Shown here: positions 1 to 6,594 of the stretch, in pieces
Numbering within the stretch: position 1 is the stretch's first letter
Layout of the letters: every line of letters starts with the position of its first letter
Source of the DNA: Reddybacter sp041622675
GTDB lineage: Bacteria; Pseudomonadota; Gammaproteobacteria; Pseudomonadales; Porticoccaceae
Assembly: GCA_041622675.1 (NCBI GenBank)
Contig: JBFJYH010000078.1
Coordinates: 1-7,839 of the forward strand
Direction: 5' to 3'
Length of the DNA stretch: 7,839 nucleotides
Made by a program: the position numbers and the translations under genes
Notes under the pieces: model-generated
What the model saw: only the letters and a program-made list of their open reading frames with translations
What the model was told of the DNA's origin: nothing
The model's database searches: none

Positions 1-5
1 AGGAA
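1..5 (+). promoter_or_regulatory. Ribosome binding site of serC
   Basis: AGGAA lies five bases before the ATG at 11, at the very left edge of the window. It supports that ATG as the true start. The promoter must lie outside the window. Confidence 0.7.
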
Positions 6-10
6 TCGCC

Positions 11-1144
11 ATGACAGCCACAGTAGCAAAGCCCACCATTAAACCGGCAAACCCGAATTTTTCTTCCGGGCCTTGCAGCAAGCGACCTGGCTACAATGTT
101 AACGCTCTCGATATTTCAACCCTGGGGCGCTCGCACCGCTCGGCCATCGGCAAAAAAGCTTTGGCTCGCACCTGCGCTGACACGGCCGAATTGCTCGGCC
201 TGCCCGAGGGTTACCGCGTTGGTGTAGTGCCAGCCTCCGACACCGGTGCTGTTGAAATGGCCCTGTGGTCACTGCTCGGCGCCAAACCCGTCGATATTTT
301 CGCCTGGGAATCTTTTGGTGAGGGCTGGGTCGGCGACATTACCAACCAGCTCAAGCTCAACAACGTCACCACCCACCGCGCTGACTACGGATTGCTACCC
401 GACCTGTCTCTCGCCAACCCCGATCACGATACAGTCTTCACTTGGAACGGCACAACATCGGGGGTTAAGGTTGTCGATGGCGAGTGGATAAGTGACGAGC
501 GCAGTGGCCTGACCATTTGCGATGCCACCTCTGCCGTTTTCGCAATGCCCCTGCCTTGGCATAAGCTGGATGTCATCACCTTTAGTTGGCAGAAAGTACT
601 CGGCGGCGAAGGCGCTCACGGCATGTTGATACTGAGCCCCCGCGCTGTCGAGCGTCTCGAAACCTATACCCCGGACTGGCCCCTGCCGAAAATCTTTCGC
701 ATGACCAAGAAAGGCAAATTGAACGAGGGCATTTTTAGAGGCGAAACCATCAACACCCCATCTATGCTCTGTGTGGCCGATTACCTCGATGCCCTCGATT
801 GGGTTCGCGCCATTGGCGGCGTCGAAGCCAGCATTGCTCGCTCCCAAGCCAATTTAAAAGTCATTGAAGATTTTGTTGCCGCCAACGAGTGGATTAGTTT
901 TCTCGCCCAAGATGAGGCTGCCCGCTCCAACACCAGTGTTTGCTTAACTCTCGCACTCGAAGCAGAACAGGTTAAAGCCCTCGCCAAGCTACTCGATAGC
1001 GAAGGGGTTGCCTTTGATATCGGCGCCTACCGGGATGCCCCTGCCGGTTTGCGCATTTGGTGCGGTGCGACTGTTGAACAAAGCGACCTAGAAGCCCTGA
1101 TGCCCTGGTTAAGCTGGGCCTACAAAACCATCAGCCAGGCCTAG
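11..1144 (+). CDS. serC: Phosphoserine aminotransferase (archaeal/alphaproteobacterial type)
   Basis: Cytoplasmic PLP enzyme that converts 3-phosphohydroxypyruvate plus glutamate to phosphoserine plus 2-oxoglutarate, the second step of serine synthesis. The 377-residue protein has the fold-type I landmarks. SDTGA (76-80) fits the cofactor phosphate loop, WNGTTSG (145-151) the substrate and cofactor region, D171 in CDATSA the partner of the pyridine nitrogen, and K195 in FSWQK the Schiff-base lysine. H42-R43 fits the substrate phosphate site. The overall pattern (PNFSSGPCSKRPGY near the start, GGEGAHG after the lysine) matches the SerC subfamily typical of Alphaproteobacteria and Methanosarcina rather than the E. 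coli form. It is followed by serA after 67 bases on the same strand, so the two are probably co-transcribed. The start is supported by a Shine-Dalgarno match. Nothing looks broken. Confidence 0.93.
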   Translation: MTATVAKPTIKPANPNFSSGPCSKRPGYNVNALDISTLGRSHRSAIGKKALARTCADTAELLGLPEGYRVGVVPASDTGAVEMALWSLLGAKPVDIFAWESFGEGWVGDITNQLKLNNVTTHRADYGLLPDLSLANPDHDTVFTWNGTTSGVKVVDGEWISDERSGLTICDATSAVFAMPLPWHKLDVITFSWQKVLGGEGAHGMLILSPRAVERLETYTPDWPLPKIFRMTKKGKLNEGIFRGETINTPSMLCVADYLDALDWVRAIGGVEASIARSQANLKVIEDFVAANEWISFLAQDEAARSNTSVCLTLALEAEQVKALAKLLDSEGVAFDIGAYRDAPAGLRIWCGATVEQSDLEALMPWLSWAYKTISQA

Positions 1145-1200
1145 CGGCTATCGGCGCGACACGCTAACACAGTACTCCAGCCTTATTGAGAGCTCACAGA

Positions 1201-1205
1201 AAGGA
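1201..1205 (+). promoter_or_regulatory. Ribosome binding site of serA
   Basis: AAGGA lies six bases before the ATG at 1212 and fixes that codon as the start of serA. The 67-base gap after serC contains no convincing promoter or terminator, which fits a serC-serA operon. Confidence 0.75.
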
Positions 1206-1211
1206 AAACTC

Positions 1212-2384
1212 ATGTATAAAGTTCGCACCTACAACCAAATATCCAGCAAAGGCCTCGACCGCTTCCCCCGCGATAGCTACGAAATCGCCAGTGAATTCAC
1301 CCAACCCGATGCCTTTATGCTACGCAGCCACAAGCTCCACGGCGAAGAAATCCCGGACAGTTTAGTGGCAGTCGCCCGTGCTGGTGCCGGCGTTAACAAT
1401 ATTCCAGTCGCCGATTATTCCGCCCAGGGCGTGGTGGTATTCAACACACCCGGCGCCAATGCCAATGCTGTCAAAGAGCTCGTTGCCGCCAGTTTGCTAC
1501 TGGGTTCGCGAGATATTATTGGCGGTATTAATTACGCCCAGTCACTGACCGCGATGACGGATGCTGGCGAGATGTCCAAGCTGCTGGAAAAAGAGAAAAA
1601 GCGCTTTGCTGGTAGCGAATTACAGGGCAAGACCCTCGGTGTTGTCGGCCTCGGCGCGATCGGGGCCAATGTCGCCAATATGGCCCTAGAACTGGGCATG
1701 GATGTCATTGGTTACGATCCGGCCATTTCTGTCGAAGCCGCCTGGCAGCTGTCGAGCAATATCGGCAAAATGGACAATCTGCAAAGCCTGCTCGCCCGCG
1801 CTGACTACGTCACCCTGCATGTTCCCGCGATCGACGCGACACGGCATATGATCAATGCCGAAACCTTGCGCTGCTTTAAACCCGACGCCAAACTACTTAA
1901 CTTTGCCCGTGAAGAGATCGTCGATACCGCTGCTTTGGTAGCCGCGCTCGATGACCAACAACTCGGTGGCTATATCGCCGACTTCCCCACGCCCGATCTG
2001 CTGGGTAGAGACGATGTGATACTGACCCCCCATATTGGCGCCAGCACCCAAGAGGCGGAAGAAAACTGCGCCATTATGGCCGCGGATCAACTGATGGAGT
2101 TTCTCGAAAACGGCAACATTAAAAATTCCGTCAACTTCCCTCCCACAGCCATGGCGAGGAGTGGTGGCTATCGCATCACCTTCAGTAATAATAATGTACC
2201 GAAAGTGCTGGGTAACGTACTGGGTATTCTCGCCGACAGCGATAACAACGTGATCGACCTCGTCAACAAGAGCCGCAACGATATCGCCTACAATATTATC
2301 GACGTTGAACAACAGCCCAGCGCAGATATCGTCGCAGCAATTGCCGCCGTAGACGGTGTGATCCGGCTGCGTGTATTAAGCTGA
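1212..2384 (+). CDS. serA: D-3-phosphoglycerate dehydrogenase, short form with ACT domain
   Basis: Cytoplasmic NAD-dependent dehydrogenase that oxidises 3-phosphoglycerate to 3-phosphohydroxypyruvate, the substrate of the SerC encoded just upstream. The 390-residue protein has a split catalytic domain and a Rossmann domain with GLGAIG (146-151) and D169 at the end of the second strand, which favours NAD over NADP. R233 in NFAREE is the expected substrate-binding arginine, and H274 in TPHIGAST is the catalytic histidine. About the last 75 residues (RITFSNNNVPKVLG onward) look like an ACT domain, the usual serine-feedback module. It is shorter than the E. coli-type enzyme by about 20 residues and resembles the roughly 390-residue subfamily also seen in Firmicutes and Bacteroidetes. 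One oddity: where family members usually have the catalytic glutamate after the FPT-type turn, this protein reads Pro261-Asp262. It is convergent with the kinase gene, 60 bases apart. Confidence 0.93.
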   Translation: MYKVRTYNQISSKGLDRFPRDSYEIASEFTQPDAFMLRSHKLHGEEIPDSLVAVARAGAGVNNIPVADYSAQGVVVFNTPGANANAVKELVAASLLLGSRDIIGGINYAQSLTAMTDAGEMSKLLEKEKKRFAGSELQGKTLGVVGLGAIGANVANMALELGMDVIGYDPAISVEAAWQLSSNIGKMDNLQSLLARADYVTLHVPAIDATRHMINAETLRCFKPDAKLLNFAREEIVDTAALVAALDDQQLGGYIADFPTPDLLGRDDVILTPHIGASTQEAEENCAIMAADQLMEFLENGNIKNSVNFPPTAMARSGGYRITFSNNNVPKVLGNVLGILADSDNNVIDLVNKSRNDIAYNIIDVEQQPSADIVAAIAAVDGVIRLRVLS

Positions 2385-2444
2385 GTAACTTAAGGCAGGA
2401 ACCAAAATAGTATAAGCCCCTTCACTGGATTGGAACGCTACAGT
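2385..2444. other. Convergent intergenic gap between serA and the kinase gene
   Basis: Sixty bases separate the two stop codons. I see no strong hairpin followed by a T-run here on either strand. The nearest good stem-loop is just inside the kinase gene (2461-2482). The two transcripts may therefore overlap at their 3' ends. Confidence 0.5.
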
Positions 2445-5126
2445 TTAAAGCGCCTGCTCCCCCGCCTCTACCTTGAGGCGGGCTAGCTCCTGCTCTACCG
2501 ACTGCAGGGCATCACCCACCCAAGCATCATCTTCCTTCACCAAGGTATGCAAAGCCTTCACTTGTTTTTCCAGTTCGCGCTGTCTAAAGACACCGGTGAT
2601 GCCAAGCAACTGATGGATAATTTCGCGCAGCATACCAGTATCACGCACCTGATAGGCTTCCACTGCGTTCGCCAATAGTTTTTCAGCCTCCTGAAAAAAT
2701 TGTGCCTGCGATACGCGCCGTGTCACCAACGTTTGCGGGGGTATTTGGCAGGGCTGTCTATCGAGCAAAGTCAGTACTAACTCTATAAAACGCGTATTGT
2801 CGAAGGGCTTGTGCATCATCTTATTGCGCCCCGGTAAACCACCCAGTCGGTCTTCATGCTGTAGCACATCTGCCGTCAGCACCACTGCGGGCGTAGTTGT
2901 GTTAAGACCACCTGGCGCCCGGATCTCAATAAGGGCGTCAATGCCGTTGAGTTCCGGCATATGTACATCAAACACCAACAAATCAAACGCGCTCTGCTTA
3001 CAAAGGGCTAAGGCCTCTCGCCCGTTATCGACAGTCTGCAGCTTACAGCCAACCTTTTCCAACAGGGTTGTGAGCAGAAGGCGACTAAATTCATTGTCCT
3101 CGGCCACGAGAGCTTTGACCCCCTTCAAGAGAGTAAGCTTACCCGCACCGATCGACGAACCTTGCTTAAGCACGTTGTAAATCGTAAAGAACTCTGTCGT
3201 CGCCCAAGGTTTGACAAGGTAGGTAATATCCAGGCCTTCATTGCCACTCACCTTGAACCCCGCTTTACCACTCGACCCCATCAGTGGCAAAAAGACGAAA
3301 ATCGGCACATGGGTCAACTCTCGCAGGCGCACCAACATATCGCTCAGAGAATGCTCAGGTTCATTTATGGGCAAGCTGATCACAATGACCCCAATATCCT
3401 GCATCATCAAACCTTCAACGAGCCCCCCAAAATTGCCATACAGCCAAACATTGTTCGTCATCCATTGTGCCGCATGCCCCAGGGCTTGGCGTGAGACATC
3501 CAATGGGTCAAACACGGCGATACTTGTAGACAACCGACTGATCTGAGGATATCTAGCCTGCAATACCAGAGGTACACTCACTCTCACAGTGGTACCAACG
3601 GATTCCTCACTGTAAAGAGTGATCTCTCCCTCCATCAAGGCAATCAAAGTTTGCACAATGGGCAAACCCAGGCCAGTACCGCCAAAGCGACGGGTAATGG
3701 AGGTGTCGGCCTGAGTAAAAGCATCAAAGACTTTTTCTTGCTGCAGCGCCGACATACCAATACCGGTATCTTCTACCTCCAGCACCAAAGTCACACGACC
3801 ATCGGTCACTCCGCCATTGGTCAAGCGCACCAGTATATAACCCCTCTCGGTAAACTTAATGGCATTGGCCACCAGGTTTGACACCACTTGGCGCAAACGC
3901 AGCGAGTCACCATAGAGAAAAAGTGGCAACTCGGGATCGACATCAATAATGACCTCGGTGTTTTTTTCATAGGCAGAGGGGCCCTGCAAGCGCACGGGGC
4001 TTTCAATGCAATCGATGATATGAAGAGGCTGGATATCCAGCTCCACGGCCCCCGACTGGAGCCGAGAGTGCTCAAGAATATCGTTAATCAGCAGCAATAA
4101 CTGTTCGGCCGCCTGGCCAATAATAGCACAATATTGCTGCTCAGAAGCCTCCAGGCCCGATTGCTCTAACAAACGCACGAAACCCTGTATCGAGTTCAAA
4201 GGCGTGCGCAGCTCGTGGCTCATACGCGCCAGAAAGTCACTTTTCGCCTGATTGGCCTCCTCGGCTTTCTGGCGTTCCTTTTCCAGCTCCACATTTTTTG
4301 ACTGTAAAACTTGCAACGACATTTGCAGGCGCGAGGTGGCCCGAAGTACGCGTTGCTCAAGGCCTCGCTGACTATCGGCAATGGAGCGAGCCATATAGTT
4401 GATACCCCTACCCAGAGCCGCTAACTCATCAACTCCCGCAATCTCGACCTGGACCTCTAGGTCTCCACCCTCAATCGCCTCAACGGCGGCCTTCAATGAA
4501 GTAATCGGCGCCAACATACCGCGGCTCAAAATTAAAGAAAGGAAAATAACCAGAACCAACAACCCAGCGGCTGTACCGCCATTGCGAAGCAAGATTGCCT
4601 GGCGCTCAGCCTCCACCGCCGGCATATCAACGACGACGATGACCCAACCAGTAATGGCTGCCGTTTCAGGCTGTTGCGACGGATTATCACCGTAATCGTC
4701 TATTTCTATACCCGAAATGACAACGGGTCTTTCTATAAAAATCCGCCCCCCAACCGACAGGGGCTCGAGGCCAATGCTCCTGGGGAGTAAAGCCGACCAA
4801 GGGGCTTGCCCTGTAAAGGAGGAGACCAAAACTTCACGTTTGAGATTTAAAAATATTACTGCGTCAACATGCACCAACTCGGACATCGACATTGCGAGCG
4901 TATTGAGCAACTCGTCATCCCCTGAATACAGGGCAAAATCTGAAGTCGCGGCCAAATAAGTTGCCACGGCAACACCGCTATCTTGATATTCGCGCTGGAC
5001 ATCAAAACGCTCATCGAAAAGAACACTCGTCGTCAACAAGACCGCCAGTAAAATTAGAGGCGCCGAGGAGAGGATTAATAATCGCCCGTGTAGAGTTCGG
5101 GGCAAAAACCGCCACAGCCGCCCCAT
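2445..5126 (-). CDS. Hybrid sensor histidine kinase, BarA/GacS-like (HAMP-HisKA-HATPase-pseudoREC-REC-HPt)
   Basis: Inner-membrane phosphorelay kinase of 893 residues. Membrane segments lie at about 14-37 and 184-202, enclosing a periplasmic sensor of about 145 residues. HAMP follows at about 203-252, then a coiled coil at about 255-295. The HisKA domain has phospho-accepting H304 in RMSHELRTP. The ATPase domain has N417/N421 in the N box, DTGIG (453-457) and FGGTGLG (481-487). Residues 533-655 resemble a receiver but carry S584 at the expected aspartate position, although K639 in LVKPW is kept. A true receiver follows with E676-D677, phospho-acceptor D720 in FDVHMP, T751 and K773. A C-terminal HPt domain has H838 in IHQLLG. 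Order, size and N terminus resemble BarA/GacS. Its ATG shares one base with the TAA of the upstream binding-protein gene, suggesting translational coupling. No response regulator gene is present in the window, so its target is elsewhere. Orthology to BarA itself is not established. Confidence 0.9.
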   Translation of the reverse strand: MGRLWRFLPRTLHGRLLILSSAPLILLAVLLTTSVLFDERFDVQREYQDSGVAVATYLAATSDFALYSGDDELLNTLAMSMSELVHVDAVIFLNLKREVLVSSFTGQAPWSALLPRSIGLEPLSVGGRIFIERPVVISGIEIDDYGDNPSQQPETAAITGWVIVVVDMPAVEAERQAILLRNGGTAAGLLVLVIFLSLILSRGMLAPITSLKAAVEAIEGGDLEVQVEIAGVDELAALGRGINYMARSIADSQRGLEQRVLRATSRLQMSLQVLQSKNVELEKERQKAEEANQAKSDFLARMSHELRTPLNSIQGFVRLLEQSGLEASEQQYCAIIGQAAEQLLLLINDILEHSRLQSGAVELDIQPLHIIDCIESPVRLQGPSAYEKNTEVIIDVDPELPLFLYGDSLRLRQVVSNLVANAIKFTERGYILVRLTNGGVTDGRVTLVLEVEDTGIGMSALQQEKVFDAFTQADTSITRRFGGTGLGLPIVQTLIALMEGEITLYSEESVGTTVRVSVPLVLQARYPQISRLSTSIAVFDPLDVSRQALGHAAQWMTNNVWLYGNFGGLVEGLMMQDIGVIVISLPINEPEHSLSDMLVRLRELTHVPIFVFLPLMGSSGKAGFKVSGNEGLDITYLVKPWATTEFFTIYNVLKQGSSIGAGKLTLLKGVKALVAEDNEFSRLLLTTLLEKVGCKLQTVDNGREALALCKQSAFDLLVFDVHMPELNGIDALIEIRAPGGLNTTTPAVVLTADVLQHEDRLGGLPGRNKMMHKPFDNTRFIELVLTLLDRQPCQIPPQTLVTRRVSQAQFFQEAEKLLANAVEAYQVRDTGMLREIIHQLLGITGVFRQRELEKQVKALHTLVKEDDAWVGDALQSVEQELARLKVEAGEQAL
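2461..2482. other. GC-rich perfect stem-loop inside the kinase 3' end
   Basis: An 8-base arm CCCGCCTC (2461-2468), a 6-base loop and its exact complement GAGGCGGG (2475-2482) lie within the last codons of the kinase gene and 77 bases past the serA stop. There is no T-run after it on either strand, so it is not a textbook intrinsic terminator. It could slow or protect the 3' end of either convergent transcript, or be chance from coding sequence. Confidence 0.35.
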
Positions 5127-5128
5127 TA
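5124..5128 (-). promoter_or_regulatory. TAATG stop-start overlap coupling the binding protein and kinase genes
   Basis: On the minus strand the TAA of the binding-protein gene (5128-5126) shares its last A with the ATG of the kinase gene (5126-5124). The sequence just upstream has only a weak Shine-Dalgarno match, which fits re-initiation by ribosomes finishing the first gene. This implies co-expression of the two proteins in a linked ratio. Confidence 0.85.
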
Positions 5129-6100
5129 CCGATAGAACTCAAGCAGTAATTGAAAATCTCGATACAAGAGCTCGAGCTCGGGTACGGGGATATTCAAGAC
5201 ATTGGCCACTTCCCGGTTAATCGCTAGGGTGTAGTATTTAGGATAATTCGTGCCCCAAAATTCGGTAGCATTCGAGCCTGACTCACCCTGCGCCAACAAT
5301 TTCATTATCAACTCCGCCCCATGGCGGCCTATGTTTTCAGGACTGGAATACACTGCACCGATGGCCCCAGCTTTAGCATAGGACTGGGAGAAACCAATCA
5401 CCGCAACTTTTTGCCGGAAGCTTAAATAGAGCAACCATTTCGCAACACTTTTATTGAAGCTAGCACGGTCCGCCACAGCAATTATAAGGTCACTTTTTTG
5501 CACTAGCGGGCTCAACACACTGATCGGATTGTCAGCACTACCCATATCGACCTCATTCAGTTCCATTCCCCGACGCTTTACAGTTCTATGCAGATAAGAT
5601 TTCTTGCGGACTGAAATCGGGCCAAATACGACACCCACCTGCCGGGCACTGGGTACGAGCAACTGGCCGAGTGAGAGCGCCCGCTGCAAAGGTTGATCAA
5701 TGACGACTGCCGCTCGCCGTCCCGAACCCGGTAGCCGCTCACGCAACTCATCCCAGGCGGCCACTGGCATTAACAAACTAAGAATATCAGCCTTGGGAAA
5801 GTGTTTTAGGGCGAACTCGCTGGCTCGAGTGCCAATGGTAACCACAGTGCTATCAGCGACCATCTGCAAGCGAGGGTCATCAAGACCAGAGACCAGTACC
5901 CGTGGCCCACCTTCCCCCTCAGCCAATGCTTTTTTAAACACCTCCAACACCTGCTGATAATAAGACTCCTCTCCCGACGTCAGTAGGTACACTAACTGGC
6001 CATTGGCGCCTGCAAACGGAGTTAACGCAAACAGCACAACACCCACCAGGAGCTGCGCCCAGTATCTGTTTTTATATTCTTGCTTACATCCTTGTTCCAT
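5126..6100 (-). CDS. Periplasmic substrate-binding protein of the ABC_sub_bind type, probable sensor partner of the kinase
   Basis: A 324-residue exported protein. The N terminus has charged residues, a hydrophobic stretch at about 14-29 (AQLLVGVVLFALTPFA) and a plausible signal peptidase I site after A32 in AGA-N. There is no lipobox. The mature part looks like a two-lobed type I binding protein of the PF04392 kind. It shows alternating beta strands (LVYLLTSG, VGVVFGP, DLIIAVAD, KVAVIGFSQ), the late AGAIGAVYSSPENIGRHGAELIMKLLAQGE segment and a terminal IN-x-x-x-A-x-x-L-x-I-P-x-P pattern. Related proteins bind amino acids or other small organic ligands; the ligand here cannot be read. No permease or ATPase gene is nearby. 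The next gene, overlapping by one base, is a hybrid kinase, so the likeliest role is ligand presentation to that kinase, as LuxP and TorT do for theirs. An in-frame TAA two codons upstream makes ATG 6100 the first available ATG. Its Shine-Dalgarno sequence is weak. Confidence 0.85.
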   Translation of the reverse strand: MEQGCKQEYKNRYWAQLLVGVVLFALTPFAGANGQLVYLLTSGEESYYQQVLEVFKKALAEGEGGPRVLVSGLDDPRLQMVADSTVVTIGTRASEFALKHFPKADILSLLMPVAAWDELRERLPGSGRRAAVVIDQPLQRALSLGQLLVPSARQVGVVFGPISVRKKSYLHRTVKRRGMELNEVDMGSADNPISVLSPLVQKSDLIIAVADRASFNKSVAKWLLYLSFRQKVAVIGFSQSYAKAGAIGAVYSSPENIGRHGAELIMKLLAQGESGSNATEFWGTNYPKYYTLAINREVANVLNIPVPELELLYRDFQLLLEFYR

Positions 6101-6169
6101 ACTTTATATCGACAGTCTACTTAATCTACCGATAACCACACTGGCGCTGCCCTGTAAGAGCACGTAGTC

Positions 6170-6179
6170 AAATCGATTT
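6170..6179. repeat. 10-base perfect palindrome upstream of the sensor operon
   Basis: AAATCGATTT reads the same on both strands and lies about 70 bases before the binding-protein start codon. It could be an operator, but a 10-base AT-rich palindrome can arise by chance. Confidence 0.3.
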
Positions 6180-6212
6180 CTTCATTGCCACTACCACCTC
6201 AAGCAACCCCTG

Positions 6213-6327
6213 CTAGGCAGAGACGAACTGCTAAACAAAGCGAGACGCACACCTAGTGACGACCATACTCAGAATAGCCACGCCTAGGTAATCTATACTA
6301 TCTTCACGGGTAAGGCCTCAAGCCTAG
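6213..6327. repeat. Cluster of four CTAG tetranucleotides
   Basis: CTAG occurs at 6213-6216, 6253-6256, 6284-6287 and 6324-6327. The steps are 40, 31 and 40 bases, close to whole turns of the helix. Local contexts are partly symmetric: CTGC-TAG-GCAG, CAC-CTA-GTG and CCTAGG. CTAG is generally rare in proteobacterial DNA, and I find only about ten others by eye in the rest of the window. The function is unknown. Confidence 0.4.
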
Positions 6328-6377
6328 AATGAACGTTTAACAAAGCCCCCAAGGATAGGACCTCAATCCCGTAATGA
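6308..6377. repeat. Imperfect 25-base direct repeat, copies 45 bases apart
   Basis: Copy one at 6308-6332 and copy two at 6353-6377 match at 18 of 25 positions without gaps. The best shared blocks are CCTCAA, CC and AATGA. A third copy is not visible at the same spacing on either side. It could be a tandem binding site or an old duplication. Confidence 0.4.
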
Positions 6378-6404
6378 CTACCTTGCTATCGACCTTCCCT
6401 TTGA

Positions 6405-6417
6405 TAATAACTTATTA
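6405..6417. repeat. 13-base palindrome, possible operator
   Basis: TAATAA, a central C, then TTATTA form a perfect palindrome about 180 bases before the phosphatase gene. The size and symmetry suit a dimeric helix-turn-helix regulator. No regulator gene adjoins it, so an owner cannot be named. Confidence 0.35.
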
Positions 6418-6423
6418 CTCTAC

Positions 6424-6472
6424 CATTGCGACGCAACGTCAATTGATAAACAGATATTATGGCGGCGCAATG
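6424..6472. repeat. Inverted repeat CATTGCG/CGCAATG with nested palindromes
   Basis: CATTGCG at 6424-6430 is the exact reverse complement of CGCAATG at 6466-6472, with 35 bases between. The left arm also forms part of an 11-base palindrome, TTGCG-A-CGCAA (6426-6436). GACG-CAA-CGTC lies at 6430-6440. The two outer arms may be paired protein sites or a long-loop hairpin. Confidence 0.35.
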
Positions 6473-6536
6473 AAATAGCTGACATCAACCCCCTACGGTC
6501 GCTTCTTCACCCAGGCCCAGCGCTGTTGACGAAAAA

Positions 6537-6567
6537 TTGATTTATAAATAGCCACTGCTGATATATT
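6537..6567 (+). promoter_or_regulatory. Probable sigma-70 promoter of the phosphatase gene with extended -10
   Basis: TATATT at 6562-6567 is preceded one base upstream by TG (6559-6560), the extended -10 pattern. TTGATT at 6537-6542 is a possible -35, but its spacing of 19 bases is long, so the extended -10 may carry most of the recognition. The predicted transcript start is near 6574, leaving a leader of about 20 bases. A second TTGACG at 6526-6531 next to the palindrome CAGCGCTG (6518-6525) has no -10 at usual spacing. Confidence 0.5.
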
Positions 6568-6584
6568 CTCCATCGCCTGAAATA

Positions 6585-6590
6585 AGAGAG
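6585..6590 (+). promoter_or_regulatory. Ribosome binding site of the phosphatase gene
   Basis: AGAGAG lies four bases before the ATG at 6595, a purine-rich but imperfect Shine-Dalgarno match that supports this start. The RHG motif sits at residues 8-10, where the family expects it, which confirms the choice. Confidence 0.6.
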
Positions 6591-6594
6591 TTCT

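Larger units (their letters stand above)
6101..6594. other. Long divergent intergenic region, no convincing gene
   Basis: This 494-base stretch separates the minus-strand sensor operon from the plus-strand phosphatase gene. It has many stop codons in all frames and no RNA gene that I recognise. The longest small frame I followed is 34 codons at 6374-6478 without a good ribosome site. It does hold short symmetric sites, an imperfect direct repeat, four CTAG tetranucleotides and one credible promoter, listed separately. No clear sigma-70 promoter for the sensor operon stands out on the minus strand; a TTGACT is present near 6167 but lacks a matching -10 at normal spacing. Confidence 0.7.

Noticed and set aside
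395..847. A 150-codon open frame on the minus strand inside serC
   Set aside because: It is the antisense shadow of a clear, motif-complete serC; the translated sequence has no recognisable domain.
6153..6170. TGTAAG about 50 bases before the sensor operon, resembling half of the GacA box TGTAAG-N6-CTTACA
   Set aside because: The second half reads TAGTCA and matches at only two of six positions, so autoregulation by a GacA-like regulator is not supported.
6167..6202. A minus-strand TTGACT as the -35 of the sensor operon
   Set aside because: No TATAAT-like hexamer occurs 16-18 bases downstream; the nearest candidate, TTATCG, is about 30 bases away.
6326..6345. GTTTAACAAAG resembling an integron attC core
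   Set aside because: There is no paired inverse core, no bulged-hairpin structure, and no integrase or cassette genes nearby.
6374..6478. A 34-codon open frame starting ATG in the divergent intergenic region, with a short hydrophobic stretch
   Set aside because: There is no ribosome binding site at a normal distance (the nearest GGA is 13 bases away), the frame overlaps palindromes and part of the direct repeat, and the composition looks like chance.
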